DNA of 64,000 nucleotides from contig CAVZBZ010000002.1 of the NCBI GenBank assembly GCA_963773665.1, forward strand, positions 1,178,001 to 1,242,000, written 5' to 3'. This stretch comes from DATJLY01 sp963773665. Lineage in GTDB: Bacteria > Pseudomonadota > Alphaproteobacteria > ATCC43930 > CGMCC-115725. This document shows positions 36,980 through 47,445 of the stretch, one piece after another. How positions within the stretch are numbered: position 1 is the stretch's first letter; each line of letters starts with the position of its first letter. Below the pieces are notes generated by a model that was not told the DNA's origin, made no database searches, and saw nothing but the letters and a program-made list of their open reading frames with translations. The translations under genes and the position numbers were made by a program.

Positions 36980-38332
36980 TTATTTCTTCATATCGAGGAG
37001 CGTCGTGGAAGCCAGAACGGACAACTCCCATATGGTTGAGCACTCGATCTCCCCGTCGCGCTCAAACCAATGTGTAGCGCCGGGTATCAGGTCAAAAGAG
37101 ATGGGATACGCCGCCAATGGGTTGTGAAAGACTTCCAGCTCCTGACACCACGCTTCCCCGCCGGGCCACAGCGCCGCGTATTCGTCGCTCAACACATCAA
37201 GCTTAAACGGTATCGACGCCAGCGCACCAGGCGTTCGATCGAACAGAACGCCGTCGCGCACCATCGTAAGCCCCGGCGGACGCCAACCCGCAAGGAGTCC
37301 CATGCGATTGAACTTTGAAAAGGTCGCCGCATTGCTGAAAATCACCGCAGACAGGTGTGCCATCGACGGATCGCGAAACAATCCGGCCGGGATTTTCTGG
37401 TTACCTGCCAGCGCACTGACGCGATTTGACACCGCTCGTCTGCCGCCCGGGCCTTCGATAATCTGCGGGTGAACGCCATACAGGTAACAGGGAAGAGCTT
37501 CGCGGCTCCATACCATCGAACTCGGCGCTTGAAAATCCGCAAGGGCCAAGGCAAATGAATGGCCCCGCACATGGGGTGCCTTTTCGTACTCACGTTGCAA
37601 TTTGCTGCGCAGCGTTTTGGCGAAGCGCACGGCAGGTGCCCCCAGCAAGCGCTCGGAGCGATCTTCGGGCGCATGAGCGGGAGCCGCGAATCCCTGGGTA
37701 CGCCCATCCTTGGGATTGGCAGTGACAGCTTCGACCCAACAAGCGTGACCATCGCGCTCGATGAAGAAATCGGGTGAAGGATGGTTCTGCGAGACGCTCA
37801 TTCCCTGCTCGCGAAAGCACGCCAAGAGGTATAGCTCCCAGAGTCGGGAATCGAAGTTCCCGGTTTGGAAATCTGGGACGAAATTGTCATCCGGCTTCGG
37901 CATGGCGAGATACACTTCGCCGAGCGTCATCAGCGCCGGAAAATGCGTCCACGTCCCGGTCAACAGCTTGAAGTGATCACCCGCAGCCTTCTTCCCGGCA
38001 GTAAACAGCGCCGGTCTGCGTTTCTCGCCGGGCGGCAGGGGTTCGGGCGGGTCTTCCGGCCGCATGGCTCCTGCAACGGCCGCCGCCGCCTCGTCCGGCG
38101 ACGCGTGGTCGCCGCTCTCTTGAGTGATGACAAAACGATGATCAACCCTTCTGCGCAGCACGATGGTGCGAAAAGACCGTCCGGTGGGATCGACCAGGAC
38201 TGCACCAACGGCACCGGCGCGCGGCGACTTCCATGCCGCTTGAAAAGCGTCATGGCCAAAGTTAGGGCCGTGAGTCAACGACAAGGTATAAATGCTGAAT
38301 TCGCGTTCACTGATCGGCTGGATTGTCAGCAT
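36980..38332 (-). CDS. Unknown protein of the YhaO/YhaN operon, possible nuclease-like domain
   Basis: 450 residues, not recognised. The N-terminal part (GAVGAVLVDPTGRSFRTIVL) looks like a small beta domain. The middle has RLWELYLLACFREQGMSVSQ followed by SPDFFIERDGHACWVEAVTA (about residues 165-215), which resembles the helix plus D...E-x core of PD-(D/E)xK nucleases, but the expected Lys is Val. The C-terminal half is without motifs. It starts 18 bp after the end of the SMC-like ATPase gene, so it is the third gene of that operon and probably a partner of the nuclease-ATPase pair. Confidence 0.6.
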   Translation of the reverse strand: MLTIQPISEREFSIYTLSLTHGPNFGHDAFQAAWKSPRAGAVGAVLVDPTGRSFRTIVLRRRVDHRFVITQESGDHASPDEAAAAVAGAMRPEDPPEPLPPGEKRRPALFTAGKKAAGDHFKLLTGTWTHFPALMTLGEVYLAMPKPDDNFVPDFQTGNFDSRLWELYLLACFREQGMSVSQNHPSPDFFIERDGHACWVEAVTANPKDGRTQGFAAPAHAPEDRSERLLGAPAVRFAKTLRSKLQREYEKAPHVRGHSFALALADFQAPSSMVWSREALPCYLYGVHPQIIEGPGGRRAVSNRVSALAGNQKIPAGLFRDPSMAHLSAVIFSNAATFSKFNRMGLLAGWRPPGLTMVRDGVLFDRTPGALASIPFKLDVLSDEYAALWPGGEAWCQELEVFHNPLAAYPISFDLIPGATHWFERDGEIECSTIWELSVLASTTLLDMKK

Positions 38333-38350
38333 TCGCGCTTGTCATCCCCG

Positions 38351-41300
38351 TTACGCAGCAGATTTTTGCCAATCCAAAAGGGAGACAACATTTACCGATT
38401 TCCCGAGAGTGCGCTCCGCAATATCCACCAGATGCCAGTGGTGCGTAAAAAACAGAATCTGAGTCTTGTGAGCCAACTGACCCAGCACCTCAAACCCTGC
38501 CGTCGCGCGAGCATCATCGAAATTGATGAATAGGTCATCGGCGACGAAGGGAAGAGCGTCCGCTCGACCAAGATAATCTTCGACCGAAGCCACGCGCAGG
38601 GCCAGATAGAGTTGATCGGCTGTACCGGTGCTCATGCCGCCAACGCGGACCAGCTCGCCGCCGGGCCGAAGTCCTGCCAATTGGGCATTGTCGTTCTCAT
38701 CGAATTCGACCCGGAGATCGGTGAAAGAGCCCCCCGTGAGCGTGGCGAAGGCTTCCCCGGCACGCTTGAGCAGAGGCGCTTGTTTTTCGCGCCGATAGCG
38801 TTCTACGGCCCATTGAAGCATGGTAGCGGCGGAACGAACTCGCACGTATTGTTCGGCCACCTCCCGAAGTTCTGCGAGCGCTGCTTGTCTGGCCGCGGCG
38901 GCATCTGCTGCACGGTCGTCTCCGCCGATGGTATCAAGTGCGCTTCTCGTCTGGGTTCGGTGTTCCGCAGCCTCGGTAATCCGCCCGCGCAAATCCTTCA
39001 GATTCTGTTCCAGCGTCTGCTCACGGGCGCTTACCTGATCGATTTCGACCGCTTCACATTCCTGAGACAACTCAGCTAGCGGCAATCCGTCACCTTCCTT
39101 GGCGAGCGCGTCCAAAACCCGCAGACGTTCGTTCCCAAGTTCCCGAAACTTGTCGGAGTTATAGATTGCGGTCTTGAGTTGATCGATGTCCTTGGCCTCG
39201 GCGGCTTCCTGAAGGTGTTGAATTGTCTCACGAGCCTCGCGCCCGGACGCGCTGCATTCCTCGATTTTCTTTTGCAGCGCCAAAATTGCCGCGTCCTTGG
39301 TCTTCTGCTGCTCGCGGACTCGTTTTGCGGCTTCAAGCCGGCGTTCCAGCTCAAGGACAGCGTCCTCGGGGCTGAGTTTCGCAAGATCACTTGCGACAAC
39401 GTCCACGATAGCGGCAACATCCTGTGCAAAAACATCGACATCTCTTTCGATCTTCTCGATGCGCTCATGCCGCAGTTCGTGGATTTTGACCGCGATCTCG
39501 CGCATTTGATCGATGGCGTCAAGCTGGGTTGTGGCGGCCTCCGGCTGCGTATCGGCAGCAAGTCCAAGGAGTTCAATGGCGGCAGCCCAGTCCGTCTGCC
39601 AGCCGCGCCACGCCGCGTCTGCCGTTTCTAGTGCGGCGGCCTTGCGGACAGCATCGGCTTTCATTTTGCGAAGCCGTTCCTCCGCTTGCCGCCGGTTGGC
39701 AGCGTCCTTTTCGTGCTGGCTTTGAACAGCGCTCGCAGCCTCCATGACGACGCGTAATGGCTGGCCGTCGAGAGCACCGGTTTTACCGGTAACTGCTTCC
39801 AATTCCGCGAGAATGCGAGCCGTGGTATTCGCCTCATCTTCTCGCAAAGCCTCCAGTTGACGGTCGGCCACCTCCCGCCGCCCGATGGCCTCAAGTATTT
39901 CATTCCGGGAGGTAAACCACTCAAGCATCAAGTCCGGCGCAAGCGGTTCGAACGAAGCACCTGCCCACATTCCTTTCCAAGCGGACTCCAAGGTGCGGTT
40001 TTCTTCGGCAAGTGCACCTTCCTCTTCACGCAAACCTTCGAGCAATTCCTGCTGCCCGGCAATCTGACGGACGGTCAAGGTGATCTGAGCGGCCGCCTGC
40101 GCATTATCGAAACGACGATCCGCCAAAGCGTCCGCAGCCGTGACGGCGGTTTCATAGGTGTTGGTCAGATCGGCCTCTGTGCCACTAAACGCACGGATGT
40201 CCTTCTCAGGAACCGGAACGCCTTCGACAAAGCGCTTCCGGATTAGCGACCAGCCGGAATCACGCAAGTCGCGCGCGTCAACAACGTCCTTTGGGGCGAT
40301 CGCATCCTCGTCGTGGGCAAGCCGCTCGTGAGCCTTTTGATGTCTTGCCAGCTCCTGCTCTGCGGTTCGGATACGTTCTCGACAAGTCTGCATCCGCTGG
40401 TCGGCGTTGCGCCGGTCGTCACGATGATCTTGTATTGCGTCGCGCGTGGGCACCGGCGTCGAGGCCAACGCCTGCTCGTCGCCTATCCGCGGCTTGAGGG
40501 TCTTAAGGCGGCGGTCGATACCGGCTTTTGCCTCCCGGCTTTCGGTTTCGGCGGATTTTATCCGTGAGGCAATATCGCCGCTCTCGCGGATAGCTTTGAC
40601 CACGGCTGCCAGTTTCGAAACATCGACGGGTGTGCCTATGCCGTCGATCTCTTGCTGTACGTCAGCGATCTGACCTGCCAGTTCGTCAACGGCGGCCCTT
40701 GCATTGCTGACTCCGGACGCTCGCTCTCCACGGGAACTGATGAGCGTGCGAAGGACGGTAATCTTCGTACGCGGCGGAATCCGCTTGACCAACGTTTCTA
40801 CGTCGTCAGCTTTCCATTCCAGTTCCCCGGCGAGCCGCCGCAGATTGTCCTCCGCGCTTGCCAGTTCGGCGAGGCGATTAGGCAAATCTATCTTTTCCTT
40901 CTGCACTTCGATGCGGCGTTTATGGAACTCCTGTATGTCGTCCTCGCGGATCAGAAGCTCCTCGTTGCAGACCAGCGCTTTACGCTGCTCCTGCTCAGTT
41001 TCGAGTTGCTCATCAAGAGTCTCGAAGCGTGTCGTCGCACCCAACTGTTCACGTTCCGCCGCATCAAGTGTCGATGCGGCGTCCTCGGGAAGCGGTATGA
41101 CTTCACCCAGCGCTTTGATCTCATCATCGAGTGCCGTGATCTTGCGGATATCCCGGTAAACACGGCGGATGCGGCTCAGCTTGCGTTGCTCGCGCGAGAT
41201 TTCCTCGTTCTGCTTTTCAAGGCCGTTGTAGGCTTCCTGCGCATCGTCAAAAGCACGTTTCACTTCCTGCCACTTGGTTGCCGTGACGGTGTGCTCGCGA

Positions 41301-41893
41301 AGCGCCTTCTCGGCAGCGTCTAGGCGGTCCTGCGCTTGGTAATATTTCCTGTGCGCTGCCTTCCGTGAGGCCCATAGGCCGTCCGCTTCAGCGACGAGGG
41401 CTTTGAGCCGGTCGCGCAGCCCTGAGAGTCCGGCGCCAGCGGAGAACAGCATCTGGCCGACTTCATCTTTCGCGTCGAGTATTTCTCGGCCGCCTTGGCG
41501 AAGGCGCTCATGATCGAGGCTGAACATGCGTGCAAAGAAAGCCCGATCGGCCCCGGCTAGAAACGGGGCCAGTGCGCCAGCGCCTCCCGTGACGGGCACG
41601 TCATTCGGGGTCTGTAGTGTATCCTTGGTTCCCTTGCGGCGCCGAATCTCCAAAGTCTTCCCGCCGTTCTCTAGGACAGCGCCAACTCTCATGGTTCCGT
41701 AATCGTGCAGGAAGTTGTAGCGCGAGTTGCCGGGTATCCCGAAAAGCAAGTCCTCGATGGCGGACAGCGCCGTCGATTTTCCGGCCTCATTCGGCCCGAA
41801 CACGATATGGATGTCGGAATCTCTCGCCGGTAGCACGAGCTGCGTATCGGTGAACAGGCCATATCGTATAAGATCGAGTCGCTGAATTCGCAT
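38351..41893 (-). CDS. YhaN-like AAA/SMC-type ATPase
   Basis: 1180 residues. N-terminal Walker A is HIVFGPNEAGKSTALSAIED (about residues 29-48), followed by the YhaN-type ADRAFFARMFSLDHERLRQG. Residues 170-1000 are coiled coil (RLDAAEKALREHTVTATKWQ, ERRLEAAKRVREQQKTKDAA). The C-terminal lobe has signature-like VGGMSTGTADQLYLALRVAS and a Walker B/D-loop region LPFVADDLFINFDDARATAG, then QILFFTHHWHLVD. This is an SbcC/Rad50-like architecture in which the partner is the metallophosphoesterase encoded 3 bp upstream. Such pairs cut DNA ends or hairpins. Confidence 0.85.
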   Translation of the reverse strand: MRIQRLDLIRYGLFTDTQLVLPARDSDIHIVFGPNEAGKSTALSAIEDLLFGIPGNSRYNFLHDYGTMRVGAVLENGGKTLEIRRRKGTKDTLQTPNDVPVTGGAGALAPFLAGADRAFFARMFSLDHERLRQGGREILDAKDEVGQMLFSAGAGLSGLRDRLKALVAEADGLWASRKAAHRKYYQAQDRLDAAEKALREHTVTATKWQEVKRAFDDAQEAYNGLEKQNEEISREQRKLSRIRRVYRDIRKITALDDEIKALGEVIPLPEDAASTLDAAEREQLGATTRFETLDEQLETEQEQRKALVCNEELLIREDDIQEFHKRRIEVQKEKIDLPNRLAELASAEDNLRRLAGELEWKADDVETLVKRIPPRTKITVLRTLISSRGERASGVSNARAAVDELAGQIADVQQEIDGIGTPVDVSKLAAVVKAIRESGDIASRIKSAETESREAKAGIDRRLKTLKPRIGDEQALASTPVPTRDAIQDHRDDRRNADQRMQTCRERIRTAEQELARHQKAHERLAHDEDAIAPKDVVDARDLRDSGWSLIRKRFVEGVPVPEKDIRAFSGTEADLTNTYETAVTAADALADRRFDNAQAAAQITLTVRQIAGQQELLEGLREEEGALAEENRTLESAWKGMWAGASFEPLAPDLMLEWFTSRNEILEAIGRREVADRQLEALREDEANTTARILAELEAVTGKTGALDGQPLRVVMEAASAVQSQHEKDAANRRQAEERLRKMKADAVRKAAALETADAAWRGWQTDWAAAIELLGLAADTQPEAATTQLDAIDQMREIAVKIHELRHERIEKIERDVDVFAQDVAAIVDVVASDLAKLSPEDAVLELERRLEAAKRVREQQKTKDAAILALQKKIEECSASGREARETIQHLQEAAEAKDIDQLKTAIYNSDKFRELGNERLRVLDALAKEGDGLPLAELSQECEAVEIDQVSAREQTLEQNLKDLRGRITEAAEHRTQTRSALDTIGGDDRAADAAAARQAALAELREVAEQYVRVRSAATMLQWAVERYRREKQAPLLKRAGEAFATLTGGSFTDLRVEFDENDNAQLAGLRPGGELVRVGGMSTGTADQLYLALRVASVEDYLGRADALPFVADDLFINFDDARATAGFEVLGQLAHKTQILFFTHHWHLVDIAERTLGKSVNVVSLLDWQKSAA

Positions 41894-41896
41894 GGC

Positions 41897-43171
41897 TCAA
41901 TCCTCCTGCGACGTTAGGCGGGCGTTGAGGTAGCCCCGGACGTGCGTGATGAGAGCGGGATAGTCGGCCTGAACCGCCGCCTTCAGGGCGGCATCTTCAA
42001 TCTCGTCGCGTATATCGGGTGGCAGCTTGCGGGCCAGTTCACCGACATCCGCTTCCAGTTGATCGAGTAATTCGGGATCAGCGGCTGCCCCTCCCAGCAT
42101 GCGATGAAGTTCCCCCAACGCATCCTCGCGTCCAGCAAGCAACGCCTGATCGAGCCGGGGTTCTGTCGCGATGACAACGCGCTCGATCCATGCCACGGCG
42201 TCACCGAACCCAAGTGCGGCGGCCTGCGCTTCGGCGAGAAGATTTTCGGTTGATACCAGAAGATGGTCATGGATATCGGTACGGCCGGTCAGCTCGATGC
42301 GGCACGCGAGCAATCGGCCATCAGCGCCTTCGTCGATCGCTTCCTCGACGGCTTTCCGCAAGCGCTCCAATGCCTCAGCATTGCGGTCACAGCCATCGAC
42401 GCTGACTTTGAGATGTGCCCAGCGGACGACATCGGTGTACAGCGGAGCAAATTCGACGATCTCACGATCCTCGACAGAGACGAGGCACGCGCCCTTGGGA
42501 CCTGTCTCGCGGATATGCCGTCCCTGTAGGTTTCCGGGGAAAACCACATGGGGGTTCTGATGGAGAACAACCCCGTGATGAACATGACCGAGCGCCCAAT
42601 AATCGTAGCCCTTGGTGACAAGGTCATCGAGTTTGCATGGTGCGTAGTTCGCATGGCCGTCCATGCCGCCCATGCCGGTGTGCAGAACGCCGATGTTGAA
42701 GACGCCGTTGACCGGCTCTGGATACGTGGCGGCGAGGTTGTCGGTGACATCGCGTTGTCGGAAGCTCTGGCCATGAAGCGCAACACCCAACTCCTTAAGA
42801 GTGAACGTCTCAGGCTTGCGCGCGGAAAAAACATTGACGCCCTCGGGCATGCTCAAGCGGCGGGTGATCTGGCTTTCTGCATCGTGGTTACCGTAGAGGA
42901 CGAAGGCCGGAATGTTCGCTTTCGCGAGGCGGCCCATTTGGCGAGCGAAGAATAGCCCAGTCTGATAATCCCGCCAGTCGCCGTCATATAGATCGCCCGC
43001 GATCACAACGAAATCGACCTTTTGGTCAATCGCCTCGCTCATAAGGTTGTCGAATGCTTGGCGTGTCGCCGTGCGAATGCACTCGACCGCAGGTCCGTCA
43101 TAGCCGGCAAGCCCCTTCAAGGGACTGTCGAGGTGTATGTCCGCGGTATGTATGAAGGTAAAGGATGTCAT
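41897..43171 (-). CDS. YhaO/SbcD-like DNA exonuclease (metallophosphoesterase)
   Basis: 424 residues. The calcineurin-type metal motifs are complete: FTFIHTADIHLDSPLKGLAG (D-x-H, residues 5-25), FVVIAGDLYDGDW (GD-x-x-D), LYGNHDAES (GNHD, about residue 95) and GHVHHGVV (G-H-x-H, about residue 205). The remainder is the DNA-binding and ATPase-contacting domain. It is the first gene of a leftward operon with the YhaN-like ATPase and the unknown 450-residue protein. The 361-bp region upstream is AT-rich and holds a candidate -10 box. Confidence 0.88.
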   Translation of the reverse strand: MTSFTFIHTADIHLDSPLKGLAGYDGPAVECIRTATRQAFDNLMSEAIDQKVDFVVIAGDLYDGDWRDYQTGLFFARQMGRLAKANIPAFVLYGNHDAESQITRRLSMPEGVNVFSARKPETFTLKELGVALHGQSFRQRDVTDNLAATYPEPVNGVFNIGVLHTGMGGMDGHANYAPCKLDDLVTKGYDYWALGHVHHGVVLHQNPHVVFPGNLQGRHIRETGPKGACLVSVEDREIVEFAPLYTDVVRWAHLKVSVDGCDRNAEALERLRKAVEEAIDEGADGRLLACRIELTGRTDIHDHLLVSTENLLAEAQAAALGFGDAVAWIERVVIATEPRLDQALLAGREDALGELHRMLGGAAADPELLDQLEADVGELARKLPPDIRDEIEDAALKAAVQADYPALITHVRGYLNARLTSQED

Positions 43172-43532
43172 AGTGTGGCGCCTCCATTTGTACGATTACT
43201 CGCCATCGCGACCACAGGCGGGCGCTACGTCGTCCGTCGGACAAAGATGGTCCAGCCATCTATGATGGCGCTCGTCAGTTGACGTTAGCGTTTGTACCCT
43301 ATCATCCAGCGTAATATCTAAGCAATCTACGGCCCGTTGTGCGGTAATTATAGAAAATAAAGAAAGCCGATAATGACAACATGTGATCCAAAATGACCAT
43401 CACTATTTGTACTCTTATAAATATAACGTCGGCAGAGTAGATCACTTATTCGAGTACAAATCGCTCTATTCTGTGTCTTTTGGTGCAATAAAGCCTAATG
43501 GCGCGATGACATCTATGGATACCTTAAGAATG
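43172..43532 (-). promoter_or_regulatory. AT-rich upstream region of the YhaO operon
   Basis: No gene is visible in 43172-43532. The sequence is clearly AT-richer than its surroundings. A consensus TATAAT lies on the minus strand at 43347-43352; the nearest TTGTCA is 21 bp upstream, longer than ideal. It separates the defence operon from the downstream end of the helicase gene. Confidence 0.35.
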
Positions 43533-45536
43533 CTATGGAACAACTGGAATAGCTTCAGTCGTATCAAGAATTTGCCAACCTTGGTCGTGAGCCGCGATAA
43601 GAAGATTTTCAGATGCGTTTTCCTTGCGAAGCGCGAAGGCGAGAAGTTCCCTCGGGCGTGTCGCCGCGACGAAAATGTTGGTTGCGGCCGCGAGCTGTGC
43701 GACATTTCCAGTAAAATCACGTTCTTCAAGCCCGAGTGCATGAGGGAAGACGGTGCTAACATCCATTGCGCGCTTGTTCAGTGCCTTCCCCCGCCAAACT
43801 TCGGTTTCGAGTATCAGAACGGAATCGACGGTCTTGCCTTTTACGGCATGGATCGATCCCAATTGGACGGGTATTCCATCGTGATCGAAGACCGTCCGAG
43901 AAAACTGGCGAGGCTGTCCTGCTCGGTCCGCCCCTTCTTGAACAAATTCCAAGAAACTAGCGGCGGCGGGTGTTAGGGGCTGGTTTATACCCAACATGGC
44001 GTTGATGTCGCGACAGAATTGGTCCCATCCGGCAGCATCCCAAGCGGCGTTGCCAAAGAGAATCTGATCCCGCAATAGTCGTCGTAGTCGTATAGGCAGA
44101 TGGGGGTCACGTGAAGCAAGGACAGTCCAGAGGTTTCTTTTGTCAATAGGGAGGCCGGTGATGTCCCGAACAGCTTGATGGCGCAGAAGGCCAGCCAACC
44201 CTGCCGCATAAAGATCAACGATTTCTGCCAACGACGCATAACCTTCGTTCATAATCGCAGTCTGGCGCAACGGCGTACAAAGAGAATCCGGCCGACTGGC
44301 TCGGCCCTTGGCGCTTCGATAGTCGGGACAGTAATCCATAAGGGTTTTTGGCCATTCACCCGTCATGTCGCGGGCCGGATTGTGGCGGGAGGCTACGGCC
44401 CACACTTCATGATCGGGTCTAAGATTCTGGCCCCAGTGAGCGCGCACTTCGCCAGCGTAAGCCGGAAGAACCTTTGCGATCGAATTCCGGTCAAACAAAA
44501 TGAGACTGCGGCGGCACGGAGTCCCGGCTATGCCCTCAATTTGCTGGGCCGCCCGCACAGTTAATCGACTGGCAAAGGCAGCGATTTCTGTGCCGAAGCG
44601 TCTAGTTTCGTTGAGAGGTATGACGCCTTCGCCCGCCCGCCAATAATCCTCGGGTGTGAGGTCCTCATCCTCGTAAAGCGTCTGGTTCTGATCGCCCAGT
44701 TTCTGGTATACAACTCCCTCACTAAAAAGACGATCTAATAAAGCGAGCTGCGCCCCATTCGTATCTTGTGCCTCATCAAGGAGAACAAGGGGAAAGCGTT
44801 TACGAATACAATCGATTAGCGTGGGACATTTCTCCATGGCTTGATAAGCGATGGCGATCATATCTGCGAACCGATAGAACCCGTCATTCACTATCTCGGC
44901 TTTAAGCTCTTCAAGCTCAATGCCAGAGTTCGTATGCGATCCGGGCTGCCTGTTCCCCTTGTTTCTGATTGCGAGACGGGCCGGTTTGACCTCAAGGCCG
45001 CAAACAAAATTATTCTCTAGTTCCATGGCTGAAACCCACGTTCCAACGGAATGTGCGTTGCCACCATGATTTCCTCGGGAAAAATTTAAAAGAGTGCGTT
45101 TTGATCGCCACCTTGAACCCGCGACGGCCGCAAACACCTCATCGTCAATCCGCTGAATCGACCAGCCCAATCCACGAAGATACGGCAGTGCAATAAAGCG
45201 ATCGATGAAGGCCGTCACTGTGCCGATGAAATGTGGATACGTTAGAAAGGCTGAGGCTGCCGGGTGCGTGAAGAGCTTCTTCTCAACCTCTTCACGAGCG
45301 GCGTTCGTGTGAGATATGACGCAGACACCCTGAGAGCGCGCAGTCCAGCATCGTGAAAGCAGAGCGAGCTTCGCAACAAGCAAGGTTGTTTTGCCGTTAC
45401 CGGGCGCGGCTTGCACATCACAGGATTCATTTGCCGACAGAAAAGCTCGCTGACTAGCGCCGGTAAATGTGCATCCGCCGATCTCCTTGCAAAGCTCGTC
45501 CAGTAGCTCGGGAGTCAGTGGCGGGATATCGATCAC
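43533..45536 (-). CDS. UvrD/Rep-like helicase of a Gabija-type system (GajB-like)
   Basis: 667 residues from GTG at 45536. Walker A is VQAAPGNGKTTLLVAKLALL (about residues 41-60), motif II is PLVLLDEAQDTNGAQLALLD, motif III-like YQKLGDQNQTLYEDED, motif V SIHAVKGKTVDSVLILETEV and motif VI NIFVAATRPRELLAFALRK. The GTG overlaps the stop of the OLD-like gene (GTGA), so the two are translationally coupled. OLD-family nuclease plus UvrD-like helicase in tandem is the class 2 OLD or Gabija arrangement, an anti-phage system. The helicase is longer than the typical GajB of about 500 residues. Confidence 0.82.
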   Translation of the reverse strand: MIDIPPLTPELLDELCKEIGGCTFTGASQRAFLSANESCDVQAAPGNGKTTLLVAKLALLSRCWTARSQGVCVISHTNAAREEVEKKLFTHPAASAFLTYPHFIGTVTAFIDRFIALPYLRGLGWSIQRIDDEVFAAVAGSRWRSKRTLLNFSRGNHGGNAHSVGTWVSAMELENNFVCGLEVKPARLAIRNKGNRQPGSHTNSGIELEELKAEIVNDGFYRFADMIAIAYQAMEKCPTLIDCIRKRFPLVLLDEAQDTNGAQLALLDRLFSEGVVYQKLGDQNQTLYEDEDLTPEDYWRAGEGVIPLNETRRFGTEIAAFASRLTVRAAQQIEGIAGTPCRRSLILFDRNSIAKVLPAYAGEVRAHWGQNLRPDHEVWAVASRHNPARDMTGEWPKTLMDYCPDYRSAKGRASRPDSLCTPLRQTAIMNEGYASLAEIVDLYAAGLAGLLRHQAVRDITGLPIDKRNLWTVLASRDPHLPIRLRRLLRDQILFGNAAWDAAGWDQFCRDINAMLGINQPLTPAAASFLEFVQEGADRAGQPRQFSRTVFDHDGIPVQLGSIHAVKGKTVDSVLILETEVWRGKALNKRAMDVSTVFPHALGLEERDFTGNVAQLAAATNIFVAATRPRELLAFALRKENASENLLIAAHDQGWQILDTTEAIPVVP

Positions 45537-47445
45537 TGTGCTGGCGCCTCAGCGGCAGGTGCCTGTTCCTCGGGTACATGGACTTCCTCGGAAATGGTCA
45601 CGTGCTCGATCGCGTTGACGATGTAGGCTGGCAGCTTGACCTTGAAGGCAGCCGGCGTGTCGGGCAAGGCGTCTATTAAGGCCGCAAGTTGTTCGGCAAC
45701 CATAGCCTTGGAAACCTGCTTCTTATAGAGCGCTTCGAAAATAAGAACGGCAATATCATCGTCGTTTTTGGTGCCGTCCGCCTGCCACGCGGTCACCTCG
45801 GCTTGTGCCTCTGCAGCAACTTGAGCATCGGTTCTGTCACGTCTCCCCTTGGCGATTTGAATGGCCTGATGAACGAGCGCAGCACAGCGGGGTTTTCGCG
45901 CCAAATCAAACTCAAGTGTCCATTGTTCCGAGGGAAAAGTCTTCACTGCACCGCCGTTATGCGTTGCGAGGGCTTGCATGTGAGCGGTGATTTTTGCTTC
46001 CTGCCACTCGCCTTGAGTTCTCGCGGTCGCCAACTAAGGCTTTTGCCGCGTCCGGTGGTATGTCACGGTCCGGCAGGAGTGCTACCGGGACTGGCATCTG
46101 CGTACCGTCGGCACGTTGTAAAATCCGGCTGTAACGAAACAAACCACGATGGCCGACATTGATAATGGATACACCGTACTTCCCGAACGGCTTCCCAATT
46201 TTTCTCGCTATGGAGGGAAGCAAGATATTTTCGGCGTCGCCCTCGACGATCATGAGACCACGGGCAAAAAACAGATTGGCCTTTGTCGCGTCCAAGAAGC
46301 GGCGCAAGAAAGCGTAATCATCATGTTTCAGTTTCGTATGGGACTTTCCTAGCGGAAACGCTTTGTGTCCGATGATCATCACCATCGAATCAAGGTCAGC
46401 GCTTGCTGCGAGTTGCGGGCTGTGTGTGCTTAGGAGAATTTGAACCTGTTGACGATTCTGACCCTCTGGAACCGGCGCGGCGCGCGCCTCAAGCACCTGC
46501 ATAAAGAGTGTTTGATGTTGTGGATGCAAGTGCGCTTCGGGCTCTTCGATCAGTAGATAAGGAACCTGATCGGAGTGGGACTGAAGGAGAAGCAGCTCAG
46601 CTGCCATGAAGAGGAGATTGTTGTAGCCGAGTCCGCGGGCCAGCCGCTCTGTCTGACCTGGCGGAGGATTCAGAAATAGTTCAAGGCGTTCGAGAAGCTG
46701 GTCGAAAGAACCCTTCGCACCGATGCCCAGTGTGGCATTTAGCGGATCACCAGCAAAAGACAAGTCATCAAGGTATGTCGTATTTACGTCGCGTTGCACA
46801 CCCCGCACTGTCGGGTTAGCTTCGACTGCGATGTCGGCCTGTTTCATCGTATCCCTAAGTGTCGGAACGCCTCCCGGCACCGCCGGATCAGCCTCCTTGG
46901 CCACGGTGGGCAGTGCGCCAAGAATACGGGAAAGCCGCGACCTACGGCCCGATCGCAGCTCGCGTTCGGCATCTCGCAACGGTCTGAGATACGTGCTTTT
47001 TATATATTCGCGAAGGTCGCCCTCAAGCGGAGGTCCGTCGCCGTTCTTACAAGCCCGGTATAACGGGATTACGGCGTCACCCCCGCCGGGGAGTTTTCGA
47101 AGAGTAGCTCGCAGGCAGACATAGAGCCGAAATCTTTCCTGCCTCATTGCTGCACCATTCGAGAAAACGAGCCTCCTCATCGGCTGTTAGATCGTCGAAG
47201 GTGCAACGGATTAGAAGCTCTGTGACTCGCTCACCATTCTGTTTGACGTGAAAGTCACTTGGTTCGAGCCGAAGAAAATCGTCACCGCGCGTCCATAGCA
47301 CAAATCGCGGGGCGTCGATGACAGCCGTCTTTCCTGAATCGTTCGGTCCGACAAGGATGTTTAGCCCTCGGCGCAATTTCAGTATCAGGGGGTCCCCCGG
47401 TCCGAAGCACCGGAATCCAGCGGCGTGAATTTCTGAAACGTACAT
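45533..47445 (-). CDS. OLD-family ATPase/TOPRIM nuclease (GajA-like), two frameshifts
   Basis: About 637 residues when joined. N-terminal Walker A is LNILVGPNDSGKTAVIDAPR. After a shift at about 47145 the middle continues to YLLIEEPEAHLHPQHQTLFM (Walker B/D-loop) and ILLSTHSPQL. The TOPRIM domain is LMIVEGDAENILLPSIARKI then VPVALLPDRDIPP, with Glu and D-x-D metal residues intact. A second shift at about 46021 leads to the C-terminal TQGEWQEAKITAHMQALATH region. In Gabija the nuclease is held off by nucleotides and activated when phage replication depletes them. Two shifts leave activity in doubt, but joined coding is continuous. Confidence 0.75.

Noticed and set aside
43383..43976. Plus-strand frame of 197 codons antisense to the helicase gene
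   Set aside because: The helicase frame below it carries motifs through its C-terminus; the plus frame has no recognisable feature.
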